Assembly (NCBI GenBank): GCA_900104855.1 | Contig: FNSS01000001.1 | Span: forward strand, 4,774,001 to 4,838,000 | DNA: 64,000 nucleotides | Source of the DNA: Rhizobiales bacterium GAS188 | GTDB lineage: Bacteria; Pseudomonadota; Alphaproteobacteria; Rhizobiales; Beijerinckiaceae | Direction of reading: 5' to 3' | In this document: piece by piece, positions 48,726 through 55,851 of the stretch | How the letters are laid out: each line of letters starts with the position of its first letter | Position numbering within the stretch: the first letter of the stretch is position 1 | Translations under genes and position numbers: made by a program | Notes under the pieces: model-generated | Seen by the model: the letters and a program-made list of their open reading frames with translations, nothing else | What the model was told of the DNA's origin: nothing | Databases searched by the model: none

Positions 48726-49556
48726 TCAGGCCAGTTCGTTCCGCAGCCTCATCAGCTGGCGGGCATATGGTATGAAGAGTTGAAGCGAGACGTAAACTTG
48801 TTCGCGCATCGGCGGTTTGGCTCCCGTGGGATGCCCTGAGTCATTTCGAGCTATGCGAATAATCGACTGGATCGCGTTCAGGTTGATCTCCAAGTCCTCA
48901 GTAGCCGCATGTGGAAGCGTTTTGATGATCGGCTTTAGCAGTTCGTGGAATTTGGTGATCTTCTGTCGGATGAATGCGACCTTGTTCACTGGTGAGAACG
49001 TCGCCCCGTGAGTGAGGCTCTTGGTCGCAACCTCGATCAATCGCAGAAATTCTGACTCGGCTGCCACACCCAGCATTACGCAACTTGCCAGGAGGCAGTC
49101 GGCATAAAAGGCGCCGATTGCCTCTTCGAGATAAAGGATTGCCTCAACGGAGATATCTGGCACCTCCGCGCGGAGAATCTTCAAAAACCCGTTTGTGTCA
49201 TGGAAGCGATAGGGGCTTTGATTTTGGATCGCTTGCTGTCCGAAGCGGCTGAGACGGAGCCACGGCCACCCAGGGTTGGAGCTGTTGAGACCCAAAGTTA
49301 TGATGCCCTGCCGGAACAAATCCCACACGACCTCAAGGACTAGGGTTTCATCGTTTAGATGGAGCTGGCTAGCCGCTCCGGGATACGCGATGCCCGTGGG
49401 AAGCGGCGGGGCACCTCGACGCTGCGAGAGCGTTCGGGCTGTGACTTCCAGAAGGTTCATAAACTGATTAACGCCGTTCGATGGTGCATTCGACATGACC
49501 TCGGCGACAACTTCGCGAATTTCTTCGTAAGTGTGTTGGGGCAGGTTCCAATTCAT
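48726..49556 (-). CDS. HEPN-like (DUF4145-type) protein
   Basis: 276 residues from ATG 49556 (MNWNLPQHTYEEIREVVAEV). The N-terminal ~120 residues look like a winged helix (LVLEVVWDLFRQGIITLGLN, WPWLRLSRFGQQAI). The C-terminal bundle (ISVEAILYLEEAIGAFYADC LLASCVMLGVAAESEFLRLI) ends with IIRIARNDSGHPTG, in which Arg237-x4-His242 fits the HEPN RNase motif. The order matches DUF4145-type proteins fused to a DNA-binding module. It probably acts as a defence or toxin-type RNase; no partner is coupled. Confidence 0.65.
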   Translation of the reverse strand: MNWNLPQHTYEEIREVVAEVMSNAPSNGVNQFMNLLEVTARTLSQRRGAPPLPTGIAYPGAASQLHLNDETLVLEVVWDLFRQGIITLGLNSSNPGWPWLRLSRFGQQAIQNQSPYRFHDTNGFLKILRAEVPDISVEAILYLEEAIGAFYADCLLASCVMLGVAAESEFLRLIEVATKSLTHGATFSPVNKVAFIRQKITKFHELLKPIIKTLPHAATEDLEINLNAIQSIIRIARNDSGHPTGAKPPMREQVYVSLQLFIPYARQLMRLRNELA

Positions 49557-49662
49557 GGAAAGGGCAAACCTCGATGTCGTGCTACTGATTAACTTTACAG
49601 CTACGCCCGCTACCATGCGGCCACGGTGGCGCCCATTGGGGTGAGATGGTTTTCCCCTGATA

Positions 49663-49710
49663 AGCGGACCCCACCGGGGCGAATTGTGATCCCGGCAGAG
49701 TCCGGGCCAC
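49663..49710 (+). repeat. REP-like hairpin repeat A, copy 2
   Basis: Same 48-bp element as at 38921-38968 with three substitutions; begins AGCGGACCCCACCGGGGCGA and ends AGTCCGGGCCAC. Confidence 0.65.
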
Positions 49711-49930
49711 GGGTGAACCTGGGGGATCGATACCGCAGCCGGCTACTCGCTACCATGCCCCTTCAGGAAGCCCTAGGCGCCCTGTGGACAGCCTTTCAGG
49801 CGGGACGCCGCTCCAGGCCCTTGCCTGCCTTCGCCAAGAGGCCGGCGCTATATTTTGGCCAATATCGAAGCGACAGTTTCGACAACTGCGCTCAGTCTGC
49901 GCAGGCTCTTCGATTCAAGGAGGAGCGCTC

Positions 49931-50335
49931 ATGCATGCAATCAAAGTCATGATTCCCGCGTTGGCTGTGGCAGTGTCCCTCACCGTCGGCGTGGACAAGT
50001 CTATTGCCGGAGTGCCAACGGCCGCGAGTGCTGCGTCCTTCGTCGCCACTGCCTCAGAGAGCGGGCCGTTGGATAAGGTCTTGTGGCGCGGCGGTTGGGG
50101 ATGGCGCCGACCGGGCTGGGGCTGGCGCCGCCCCGGATGGGCATGGGGCGCCGGATATGGGTGGGGCGGACCCTACGGGTGGGGCGGACCCTACGGGTGG
50201 GGCGGACCCTACGGGTGGGGCGGACCCTACGGGTGGGGCGGACCCTACGGGTGGGGCGGACCCTACGGGTGGGGCGGACCCGGTTATTGGGGTGGTGGCT
50301 CTAGACGGCGCGGAGATCACACCGACAACCGGTGA
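49931..50335 (+). CDS. Secreted glycine/tryptophan repeat protein
   Basis: 134 residues from ATG 49931 with AAGGAGGAG ribosome site. An N-terminal signal peptide (MHAIKVMIPALAVAVSLTVG, cleavage near IAG or AASA) is followed by RGGWGWRRPGWGWRRPGWAW, then seven GWGGPY hexapeptides (last one GWGGPG) and a basic end GSRRRGDHTDNR. Such low-complexity Gly-Trp-Tyr-Pro proteins are found at the surface or in the periplasm of Hyphomicrobiales; function unknown. The repeat DNA is nearly perfect, so the copy number should vary between strains. Confidence 0.7.
   Translation: MHAIKVMIPALAVAVSLTVGVDKSIAGVPTAASAASFVATASESGPLDKVLWRGGWGWRRPGWGWRRPGWAWGAGYGWGGPYGWGGPYGWGGPYGWGGPYGWGGPYGWGGPYGWGGPGYWGGGSRRRGDHTDNR
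50159..50284 (+). repeat. 18-bp coding minisatellite, seven units
   Basis: Seven tandem copies of GGGTGGGGCGGACCCTAC encoding GWGGPY; six are identical and the seventh changes its last codon. The near-absence of silent changes indicates recent expansion or ongoing homogenisation. A unit of 18 bp keeps the frame when copies are gained or lost. Confidence 0.9.
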
Positions 50336-50365
50336 ACACCGTTCGAGCTACTGCGCTCACCGGTA

Positions 50366-50414
50366 AGCGGACCCCGCCGATCCCGATTGGCCCGAATGGC
50401 GGGGTCCCGGCCAC
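50366..50414 (+). repeat. REP-like hairpin repeat A, divergent copy
   Basis: AGCGGACCCCGCC, then a different middle, and GGCGGGGTCCCGGCCAC. The GGACCCCGCC/GGCGGGGTCC stem is longer than in copies 1-3, with the same GGCCAC end. Confidence 0.5.
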
Positions 50415-50487
50415 AGTCGGGGGCGACGGTGACCGTGGCCACCATTCACATATGCACGGCGGCTGAACCATTCCGAGGTGCAAACCC

Positions 50488-50535
50488 AGCGGACCCCACC
50501 GGGGCGAATCATGATTCCGGCAGGGTCCGAGCCAC
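50488..50535 (+). repeat. REP-like hairpin repeat A, copy 3
   Basis: AGCGGACCCCACCGGGGCGA with ATCATGATTCCGGC and GGGTCCGAGCCAC; differs from copy 1 at two or three positions only. Confidence 0.65.
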
Positions 50536-50646
50536 GGCTGATATGGGGGGCAAATCGACCGCGACCGTCCTCACGCTATCACGCCCCTTCGGGAAGCCCT
50601 AGGGACCCCGCAGAGCCAGGGCACGGGGCAGCCCCTGTTTCGCCCG

Positions 50647-50829
50647 CTAATATACCTTTGGGCGTCCCACCAGCTCGTCACCGCGCTCGCGGAGCAGCCG
50701 GGCAATCTCGTATCGGCCAATCGTCGATCCGTCTGGGCACTCGATCTCCCACGTAGTGATACCGCCGCCCACGCGATCCCTGATCAGCCTTGCCATGCCA
50801 AGTGCGTCGTCGAGTTCAGTGTATGACAT
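50647..50829 (-). CDS. Hypothetical protein, 60 residues
   Basis: MSYTELDDALGMARLIRDRV, GGGITTWEIECPDGSTIGRY, EIARLLRERGDELVGRPKVY. A helix, a beta hairpin and a basic helix suggest a compact soluble protein. The inner ATG at 50829 is preferred over 50850 because MSYTEL looks like a natural start, though the ribosome site is weak. No family recognised. Confidence 0.5.
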   Translation of the reverse strand: MSYTELDDALGMARLIRDRVGGGITTWEIECPDGSTIGRYEIARLLRERGDELVGRPKVY

Positions 50830-50987
50830 GGGCGGAAGGCGCGGCTTCATTTCCCGATATTGCGACTCGGAGGTCCACTGCGGAGCGCAATAGAGTCTGT
50901 ATCGCTTTTGCTTTTGCCACCTTCTAATGGTGGGCGCTCAAAATAAGCCGGAGGGCGAGCCTTACCCGGAATTCACTCATATAGGCT

Positions 50988-51029
50988 GCAGACCCCACCG
51001 ACGTGGGAATCCGGTGAGGTCCCGGCCAC
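50988..51029 (+). repeat. REP-like hairpin repeat A, divergent copy
   Basis: GCAGACCCCACCGACGTGGG with AATCCGGTGAGGTCCCGGCCAC; CCCAC/GTGGG and GACC/GGTC can pair. Its order and GGCCAC end match the other copies. Confidence 0.4.
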
Positions 51030-51119
51030 GGGGCGATGATCACCGGAGCCGAATCAGATTTTATCACGGACGTGCAAGCGGTGCCTGGGTTTGATACACC
51101 ATGAGCAAGCAAATCCGGG

Positions 51120-51518
51120 ATGCTTTGCTTGAAGCTGGACAGACAACCGTCGGCGAGGGCTCGGCGAGCACTATGCGCGTTGCTGATGGCTGCTCAGTTC
51201 GCGTTACCGGCGAGCGGGCAGGACACGGTGAGGGTTGCTCCATTCCCAGTCATCGAAGGCTTGTTGAATGTCCTGATGGCGGGGAAGTCCTGCTTGAACA
51301 TCGTCATCGATCAGGGTGCGTTCAATCGCTATCTGGCTGATCACGGCATCGACGCAGCCCAACTCTCCAGGAAAGGGCCTAACGGCGCGAAGGTTGTCGA
51401 AGTGCGTCACAAGCTCCGAAGGGCGTTCATGCGCCACAATACCGAAATGTGCCAATTGTCGTTCGCCATGTTCGGGCCAGACGGAACGGCAATCCCCGGC
51501 ATGTTGCGGAGGCCCTAG
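51120..51518 (+). CDS. Putative secreted protein, 132 residues
   Basis: MLCLKLDRQPSARARRALCA LLMAAQFALPASGQ is a long signal peptide with cleavage near ASG/Q. The mature part (DTVRVAPFPVIEGLLNVLMA, KSCLNIVIDQGAFNRYLADH, MCQLSFAMFGPDGTAIPGML) is a mixed alpha/beta domain with two cysteines that could form a disulfide. It should act in the periplasm. No family is recognised. Confidence 0.5.
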   Translation: MLCLKLDRQPSARARRALCALLMAAQFALPASGQDTVRVAPFPVIEGLLNVLMAGKSCLNIVIDQGAFNRYLADHGIDAAQLSRKGPNGAKVVEVRHKLRRAFMRHNTEMCQLSFAMFGPDGTAIPGMLRRP

Positions 51519-51621
51519 GCCGGCGCGCCCCTCGTGGCCCAAGATCACCTGGTTATTTGGACGGCGGCTTTCCCGCTGCTATCAGCCTCTCGTCCAAGGG
51601 ACGGGCGCTCTGCTTCAACGC

Positions 51622-51954
51622 TTACATCTTATGGTGCTTCAGATGCGCCGGCACCGGATAGGCAACCGGAGGCACTGCGGGATGCTGGGCGAGACCCATG
51701 CCACCCGGCAGGAAGAACCAGCCCGGCCTGTTCATCGGGATGGCCGCCGCCCCGCCGCAGGCCTCGCGCGAATTGCAGACGAGATCACCTCGGATCACCT
51801 GATAGACATCGCCATGATCGCCGGCGTCCCTGAAGTCATCGGCGCGGGCCGGAACGGAGGCCGCAAACTGGCTTGCCCCCAAGAGCAGCGCGAAGGCCAA
51901 TGCCATCTTGCCCGCTCCGAAAAGCCGGGGCGAAGCCTCCAAGGATTGCCGCAT
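51622..51954 (-). CDS. Putative secreted protein, 110 residues
   Basis: Start at ATG 51954 is fixed by AGGAGG. MRQSLEASPRLFGAGKMALA FALLLGASQFAASVPARA is a signal peptide; the mature protein has two cysteines (DLVCNSREACGGAAAIPMNR) and a proline/histidine-rich end (VAYPVPAHLKHHK). Its size and cysteine spacing fit a small periplasmic protein. Function unknown. Confidence 0.55.
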   Translation of the reverse strand: MRQSLEASPRLFGAGKMALAFALLLGASQFAASVPARADDFRDAGDHGDVYQVIRGDLVCNSREACGGAAAIPMNRPGWFFLPGGMGLAQHPAVPPVAYPVPAHLKHHKM

Positions 51955-52019
51955 CGCAGCCTCCTGACTCCTGAATAGGATTTCACTGAAAATGGGGTTG
52001 GCGGCGGCGGGGCGCTCGC

Positions 52020-52172
52020 TCAGCGTGACGGCGGAGGTAGCGCCGCCTGTATGGTCGCCCCGATCCGCTGCTCCATACGCATCTGTGCCCACTTGTTCTT
52101 ATAGATTTCCTGAGGCGTGATGCAGCCGCTGAGGCCCAAGGCCAGGATCAACAAAGTCAATGCTGCTTTCAT
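52020..52172 (-). CDS. Small lipoprotein, 50 residues
   Basis: ATG 52172 with GGGAGGAG upstream. MKAALTLLILALGLSGCITP has a perfect lipobox (LSGC), so the mature chain is about 34 residues and attached to a membrane by its N-terminal cysteine. The rest (QEIYKNKWAQMRMEQRIGAT) is a basic helix. It lies 65 bp upstream of the secreted-protein gene on the same strand. Function unknown. Confidence 0.6.
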   Translation of the reverse strand: MKAALTLLILALGLSGCITPQEIYKNKWAQMRMEQRIGATIQAALPPPSR

Positions 52173-52219
52173 TGCTCCTCCCAATGACCGGCTCACCTTG
52201 AGCGCGACAGCCGTTGGCG

Positions 52220-52333
52220 TCAATCGATAGCGGCCCGATGCTGTCTCAGCTCTTCTAGCAATTCCGGTAGCTTCACGACCTGCATGGCAAAGCGCCGAGC
52301 ATCCTCGCGAGACAGGCGCCTCATAGAGCTGCG
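52220..52333 (-). pseudogene. C-terminal fragment of the small SOS-linked family
   Basis: RSSMRRLSREDARRFAMQVV then KLPELLEELRQHRAAID matches residues 42-78 of the protein at 45192-45440. The first 40 residues, start and SOS box are missing; the sequence before the break is unrelated. Third copy of the family in this window. Confidence 0.7.
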
Positions 52334-52460
52334 CGCACCGCCCAAGGCCCTTGCCGGCATGGCGTGCGGCCGAGCGTGGTGTCGCCGGCCTGTCACAGTC
52401 CGGGAGCTAGGCTGGCCTGCCAATTGCAGTCAGTTGAGCAAGGTTCACAATGGCGGCTAG

Positions 52461-52595
52461 ATGACCGAGGCCAATACCGATTCGACCAAGCTTGATGCCT
52501 TCACGCTGATCGTCCTCATTTTCGGATGTTTGATGTGTCTCGGGTGGACGGCGTTCTTGGTCTGGCTCGCGCTCAAATTTTACTCGCTGCTCTAG
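52461..52595 (+). CDS. Small single-pass membrane protein, 44 residues
   Basis: ATG 52461 with GGCGG upstream: MTEANTDSTKLDAFTLIVLI FGCLMCLGWTAFLVWLALKF YSLL. A short polar N-terminus and one or two hydrophobic helices (residues 12-44) fit a tiny inner-membrane protein. No family recognised. It is similar in style to the ORF at 1222-1323. Confidence 0.45.
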   Translation: MTEANTDSTKLDAFTLIVLIFGCLMCLGWTAFLVWLALKFYSLL

Positions 52596-53116
52596 CCACG
52601 AGCCAGGGACCGCCCGCCCTTCCTCAACCTCACCCCGTCTCGCTCGCGCCGGTGTCCAGGTCATAGGCCGGCTCGAATCCTCGGAGGGTCAACAGCGAGT
52701 TGATCCAGATCATGGCTTCTTTCTCAGAAGAGCAAGGGCGGAAAGGGGAAAGTTTCCACAACCTTCAGAGCCGAGCAGCGTTGCAAGTAACCTTTGCGGC
52801 GCTTGCGGCATTATGGGGGCAAGCCGCGGCCGATTTGCCCCCCAGAAGAGCTGCGGCCTAGGGCCTCGTCGTTCTTAGCGGCACGGCGGGGTCCGCCTTC
52901 TCTCAAGACGTGCTATCTTGAGTGCGGGCCGCGGCTCGCAGCCCCTTGCCCTCCGCGGCCAGGCCTCGCCGGAGGCCGGCACCACGGCGAGGCCCGATTG
53001 TCTTGAAACGTGGTAATGTTCGATCTGGCCACGGGCGTGCTCTCAATGGCCCCGTCCGTGGCTAGCGCCCCATCGGCCTGCATCTCGGCGGGGCCTGTTG
53101 TTTCATTGAGAGTTAG
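52596..53116. other. Repeat-rich stretch without genes
   Basis: Holds repeat B copy 1 (52781-52870), a CCTCGCCGG/CGAGGCC inverted repeat near 52963, and GCCACGG/CCGTGGC plus GCCCC/GGGGC hairpins near 53030-53100. A 27-codon minus-strand ORF (52713-52630) is possible but unsupported. Confidence 0.4.
52781..52870 (+). repeat. Dispersed repeat B, copy 1
   Basis: About 90 bp shared with 54278-54368. It contains GGCGCTTGCGGCAT, then GGGGGCAA and TTGCCCCC as stem arms around GCCGCGGCCGA, and ends GGCCTAGGGCCTCG. Confidence 0.65.
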
Positions 53117-53209
53117 GCCGCCTCAGACGATCACCGGCCGCTCGCGTCTTATGTCGAAAAGCTCCTCGTCGAGCACCTCAAGGCGAAGGGGTATTTGAAG
53201 GAGAAATAG
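53117..53209 (+). pseudogene. C-terminal remnant of an RHH-type protein
   Basis: A frame beginning right after a stop codon reads AASDDHRPLASYVEKLLVEH, LKAKGYLKEK, stop. DHRPLASYVEKLL-HL-KGYL is the end of small ribbon-helix-helix proteins in Hyphomicrobiales. There is no start codon and no N-terminal strand, so only the tail survives. It ends 1 bp before the next GTG start. Confidence 0.55.
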
Positions 53210-53210
53210 C

Positions 53211-53429
53211 GTGCGCAATTATGTCGTATGGAACCCCAACGATGCACGCGATCGGAAGACGATATCTGCCGACTCCGAACTCGCGGCGGCCACCGTCTTT
53301 TTAGGGGTGCCGGCATCCCCAGTGCCTAAGTCCATTGCCCACGCCCGTAGGCCGGCTTGCCATGTGCTGTGGGTTCCGGCGCCACCTCAACGAATGCCGA
53401 CTAGTTCGAAGCGATTTTGGAAAGCTTGA
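53211..53429 (+). CDS. Hypothetical protein, 72 residues, possibly frameshifted
   Basis: GTG 53211 follows GAAGGAG at good spacing. MRNYVVWNPNDARDRKTISA DSELAAATVFLG is a convincing N-terminus (beta strand with WNPND, acidic helix). After VPASPVPKSIAHARRP the sequence is less protein-like and the end overlaps an XRE fragment in another frame, so the original C-terminus may be lost. Confidence 0.4.
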   Translation: MRNYVVWNPNDARDRKTISADSELAAATVFLGVPASPVPKSIAHARRPACHVLWVPAPPQRMPTSSKRFWKA

Positions 53430-53485
53430 TCTTCGTCGAGGAGAACGGGCACGGGCCGGGGGTGAGGCTACGGAAGCGCAAATGG
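53405..53485 (+). pseudogene. C-terminal remnant of an XRE regulator
   Basis: FEAILESLIFVEENGHGPGV then RLRKRK. ENG-GPGVRLRK is the hallmark ending of the small XRE proteins at 38637 and elsewhere. No HTH is found upstream in any frame, so this is a tail fragment. Confidence 0.55.
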
Positions 53486-53523
53486 GCGGCCACCACGGCA
53501 GCAACCAGGACGAGCTCGCCACC

Positions 53524-53754
53524 ATGACCGACGAATTCACGATCGAGAGCAGAACTACCATCGTCACGGTGCGGCATATGGAGCATGGCCATCGTTACAC
53601 ATTCAGCATTTGGGAGAGACCTCGCCGAAGCGTGACGGTGCGTATCGGCCCCGTGCTGGCGAACGCGAGAGCGTCTTTGCCCATTGCCATGTTCGAAACC
53701 GCAGCCCGTGCCTTCGCCGAGCGCGAGGCCAGGAAGGCGGGCCTGATCGATTGA
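53524..53754 (+). CDS. Hypothetical protein, 76 residues
   Basis: ATG 53524: MTDEFTIESRTTIVTVRHME, HGHRYTFSIWERPRRSVTVR, IGPVLANARASLPIAMFETA, ARAFAEREARKAGLID. A five-strand-like beta part is followed by a helix with AE-EARK-GL, a common ending in small Hyphomicrobiales proteins. Soluble, no cysteines. The frame is open upstream but that part is an XRE fragment in another phase. Confidence 0.5.
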   Translation: MTDEFTIESRTTIVTVRHMEHGHRYTFSIWERPRRSVTVRIGPVLANARASLPIAMFETAARAFAEREARKAGLID

Positions 53755-53972
53755 GGACGGAACTAGGTATTTTCCGATCCTAGCGTCGCACGAACGCTGC
53801 CAGATATCGTCGTCACGTTGGGAGGCGCCCCCTTAGGCGCGCCCGCTTTCGGAGGGGGCCGCCGCAGAGTAGCCGCTCAAACCACAGTAGTGGGGCCGGT
53901 TGAATTAGCGCGCGTTGCCGCGGAAAATGGGGCTGCTTTCACTTGTAGCAGCGGGTCCCCGAGGAGCTGGTC

Positions 53973-54119
53973 ATGGCGAACAAGAAGTTGAAAGCGCGCG
54001 TCAAAAAGCTCGCCAAGCGCGTCAAGAAGCTCGAGCGGCACCAAGACGACCTCGGCGGTAAAGGCGTTAGTGTACATGCTCGCCGCGACCGCCGCGACCG
54101 TGAAGCTTCCAGCCAATGA
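53973..54119 (+). CDS. Lysine-rich small protein, 48 residues
   Basis: ATG 53973 with GAGGAG 7 bases before. MANKKLKARVKKLAKRVKKL ERHQDDLGGKG and a basic end. The first 24 residues form a heptad-like basic helix, suggesting a coiled coil or nucleic-acid contact. A strong terminator-like hairpin follows 8 bases after the stop. The antisense frame is open too, but has no such signals. Confidence 0.45.
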   Translation: MANKKLKARVKKLAKRVKKLERHQDDLGGKGVSVHARRDRRDREASSQ

Positions 54120-54126
54120 CACAAAA

Positions 54127-54153
54127 AGCCCCGCGCTCTTTCGAGGCGGGGCT
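54127..54153 (+). terminator. Hairpin after lysine-rich ORF
   Basis: AGCCCCGC and GCGGGGCT form a perfect 8-bp stem with an 11-base loop. The T tract is weak (GAGTTTG). Confidence 0.5.
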
Positions 54154-54277
54154 GAGTTTGAGCAAATCCCGGGGAAGAGGGGTCTTGACTCTCCCCGATG
54201 CCGTGGACGCTGCTCTTGCTCTGTGGCGCGCTTCCAAGACCTCGCGGCGAAAGCCGTCCAACGGCCTGGAGCGAGCC

Positions 54278-54368
54278 TTGCAGGAACCTTTACGGCGCTT
54301 GCGGCATATTAGGGGGCAAGCCGCGGCCGATTTGCCCCCTCAGCTCGGTTGTGGCCTAGGGCCTCGCC
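54278..54368 (+). repeat. Dispersed repeat B, copy 2
   Basis: Matches 52781-52870 over its whole length with scattered changes, including the GGGGGCAA...TTGCCCCC stem and GGCCTAGGGCCTCG end. A further CCTCGCCGG/CCGGCGAGG hairpin follows it. Confidence 0.65.
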
Positions 54369-54468
54369 GGATCACCAAGGCCGGCGAGGCCTGTCGTTTC
54401 CGCCTCTCCCTAGAATGGTTGAGCCGCCGTGCTTACGTGAGGGCTGGCCGCCCGGGCAGGCCTCCAGC

Positions 54469-54735
54469 ATGAAACCGGCCGTTTCCGTTCGTCAGATCAA
54501 GGCTGCCTGCGCGCTGCTTGGCTGGTCGCAGGAAGACCTAGCAGTGAGATCAGGAATCTCTTACCCGACAATCGCCCGCCTGGAATCTAAGGATGGCGCA
54601 ATAGGAGGCCGCACGAGCTCTTCTCTCGGCATAGTCGCCGCCCTCGAGGCCGCTGGCGTCGAATTCACCAATGGCGGACAACCAGGGGTGCGCCTGAGAA
54701 GGCCCTGGCGGGACTTTCGCCGCAGACCAACTTAA
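54469..54735 (+). CDS. XRE-family HTH regulator, 88 residues
   Basis: ATG 54469: MKPAVSVRQIKAACALLGWS QEDLAVRSGISYPTIARLES, then GRTSSSLGIVAALEAAGVEF and GGQPGVRLRRPWRD. The Cro/C1 helix-turn-helix (QEDLAVRSGISYPTIARLE) is intact and the C-terminus is that of the window's other XRE proteins. It is followed by a small zinc-ribbon gene 22 bp later. A regulator of unknown target. Confidence 0.75.
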   Translation: MKPAVSVRQIKAACALLGWSQEDLAVRSGISYPTIARLESKDGAIGGRTSSSLGIVAALEAAGVEFTNGGQPGVRLRRPWRDFRRRPT

Positions 54736-54756
54736 CGCGAGCAACGACGAATAGAA

Positions 54757-54984
54757 ATGAGCGGCCTCGCCTCCGAGATTGCCACATTCCTTCGCACGAA
54801 TAAGACGTGGCAGTATTGCGACGATTGCATTTTTGACGAGGTCGACGGCAGCCTCGACGAAGTGCGCGAAGAGACGGAAATCATGAGAGCGCAACCTGAG
54901 TTTCTGGCAGGAGGCGACATTTGCACCCGGTGCCAGAAGCGCAAGCCGGTGACCACCATGGCCTTGGCTTCGCCCTCGGCGTGA
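54757..54984 (+). CDS. Small zinc-ribbon-like protein, 75 residues
   Basis: MSGLASEIATFLRTNKTWQY CDDCIFDEVD, then a helical linker and GDICTRCQKRKPVTTMA. Two C-x2-C pairs about 40 residues apart (YCDDC and ICTRC) would bind one zinc. I associate YCDDC...C-x2-C proteins of this size with Hyphomicrobiales; they are probably DNA-binding or regulatory. The C-terminus overlaps an XRE fragment in another frame. Confidence 0.65.
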   Translation: MSGLASEIATFLRTNKTWQYCDDCIFDEVDGSLDEVREETEIMRAQPEFLAGGDICTRCQKRKPVTTMALASPSA

Positions 54985-55025
54985 TCTTCGTCGAGGAGAA
55001 CGGCGAGGGGCCGGGGTTAGGTTGA
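54969..55025 (+). pseudogene. C-terminal remnant of an XRE regulator
   Basis: FALGVIFVEENGEGPGLG then stop, in a frame different from the zinc-ribbon gene it overlaps. It matches the ending of the XRE proteins, with RLRK replaced by an early stop. Confidence 0.5.
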
Positions 55026-55029
55026 GGAA

Positions 55030-55158
55030 ATGACCGAGGGAACCGCAGAAGCCGAATACGAGATCAAGCAAATTTCCGGAGGCAGGTTCCGGGCAACGAT
55101 TCATTCGTATCAACCGCGCAGACGATGGCTGGCACCGCAGGTCAGAGAGTCACCCTAG
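55030..55158 (+). CDS. Possible 42-residue protein
   Basis: ATG 55030, four bases after the XRE remnant's stop and preceded by TTGAGGA. MTEGTAEAEYEIKQISGGRF RATIHSYQPRRRWLAPQ. The beta-rich middle (YEIKQISGGRFRATIHSY) looks protein-like. No family recognised. Confidence 0.3.
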   Translation: MTEGTAEAEYEIKQISGGRFRATIHSYQPRRRWLAPQVRESP

Positions 55159-55359
55159 CCGCCCGCGCCGAGTCCGCCGTCCTGGGGCTTCCTAGCGGCC
55201 CAGGGAGGCCAAATAGAAGCCACCCCTGGTGCTCGCCCCCCGAAGAGGGAAGTCCGCGAGTTCGGGGCAATTGCGGATGGCCTATCCCCCGCACCGTAGA
55301 GCGCGCCGCCCCCGTTCGACCCGACGCGCTCCAACGCCAGCCCGGCGACCGCGCCTCGA

Positions 55360-55851
55360 TCAGTGTTTCACGAGTGCCGGCTCGTCTTCGCCCGTCCAGT
55401 AATCGTCGCGCGGCGGCGCGTTCACGTAGTGCACCTCCACGATCGGCGGCGGGCCTGGCGCGGGCGGCGGCGCGCCCGGCTGAGTTTCGATCCAGCCGCA
55501 CTTCGCCTTCGTCCAGTAGATCGACGCGGCGACGTGCCGTCCGGACGAGGCCATTCGGTAGAGCACCGATTCCACATGGTCGTTACGCTGGACGTCAGCC
55601 CGCATCAGCTCGTCAGCATAATGCCGTTGCACCATGTCGACGGTGACATTCATCACCCCGGCGATCTCGCGCTGTGAAGCGCCACGCACACGCAGATCGA
55701 GAACCATGGCGCGGGTCGCATCCGTCGCTTGGTGCTCGCTTGGCCGGCCTCCGCCGGTACCCTTCGCGGCACGCGGCGGCGCCTTCCTCCGTTGAGCAGT
55801 CCCGCTTTTTTTGGGCGGCTCGTGCGAAAGCGGGTTGATCGGCTTCGTCAC
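55360..55851 (-). CDS. HTH protein, relative of the one at 2108
   Basis: 163 residues from GTG 55851, whose codon overlaps the stop of the upstream gene (GTGA). A basic N-terminus (KKSGTAQRRKAPPRAAKG) precedes a helix-turn-helix (RGASQREIAGVMNVTVDMVQ RHY), a helix, CGWIETQPGAPPPAPGPPP and VNAPPRDDYWTGE. Length and order equal those of the protein at 2108-2599, so both copies come from one family of phage- or element-borne DNA-binding proteins. Confidence 0.65.
   Translation of the reverse strand: MTKPINPLSHEPPKKSGTAQRRKAPPRAAKGTGGGRPSEHQATDATRAMVLDLRVRGASQREIAGVMNVTVDMVQRHYADELMRADVQRNDHVESVLYRMASSGRHVAASIYWTKAKCGWIETQPGAPPPAPGPPPIVEVHYVNAPPRDDYWTGEDEPALVKH

Noticed and set aside
50159-50284. 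Regular repeats considered as a CRISPR array
   Set aside because: Units are contiguous 18-bp copies without spacers and encode a hexapeptide in frame.
52650-52720. GGCTCGAATCC sequence resembling a tRNA T-arm
   Set aside because: No matching acceptor or anticodon stems around it; no tRNA was found anywhere in the window.
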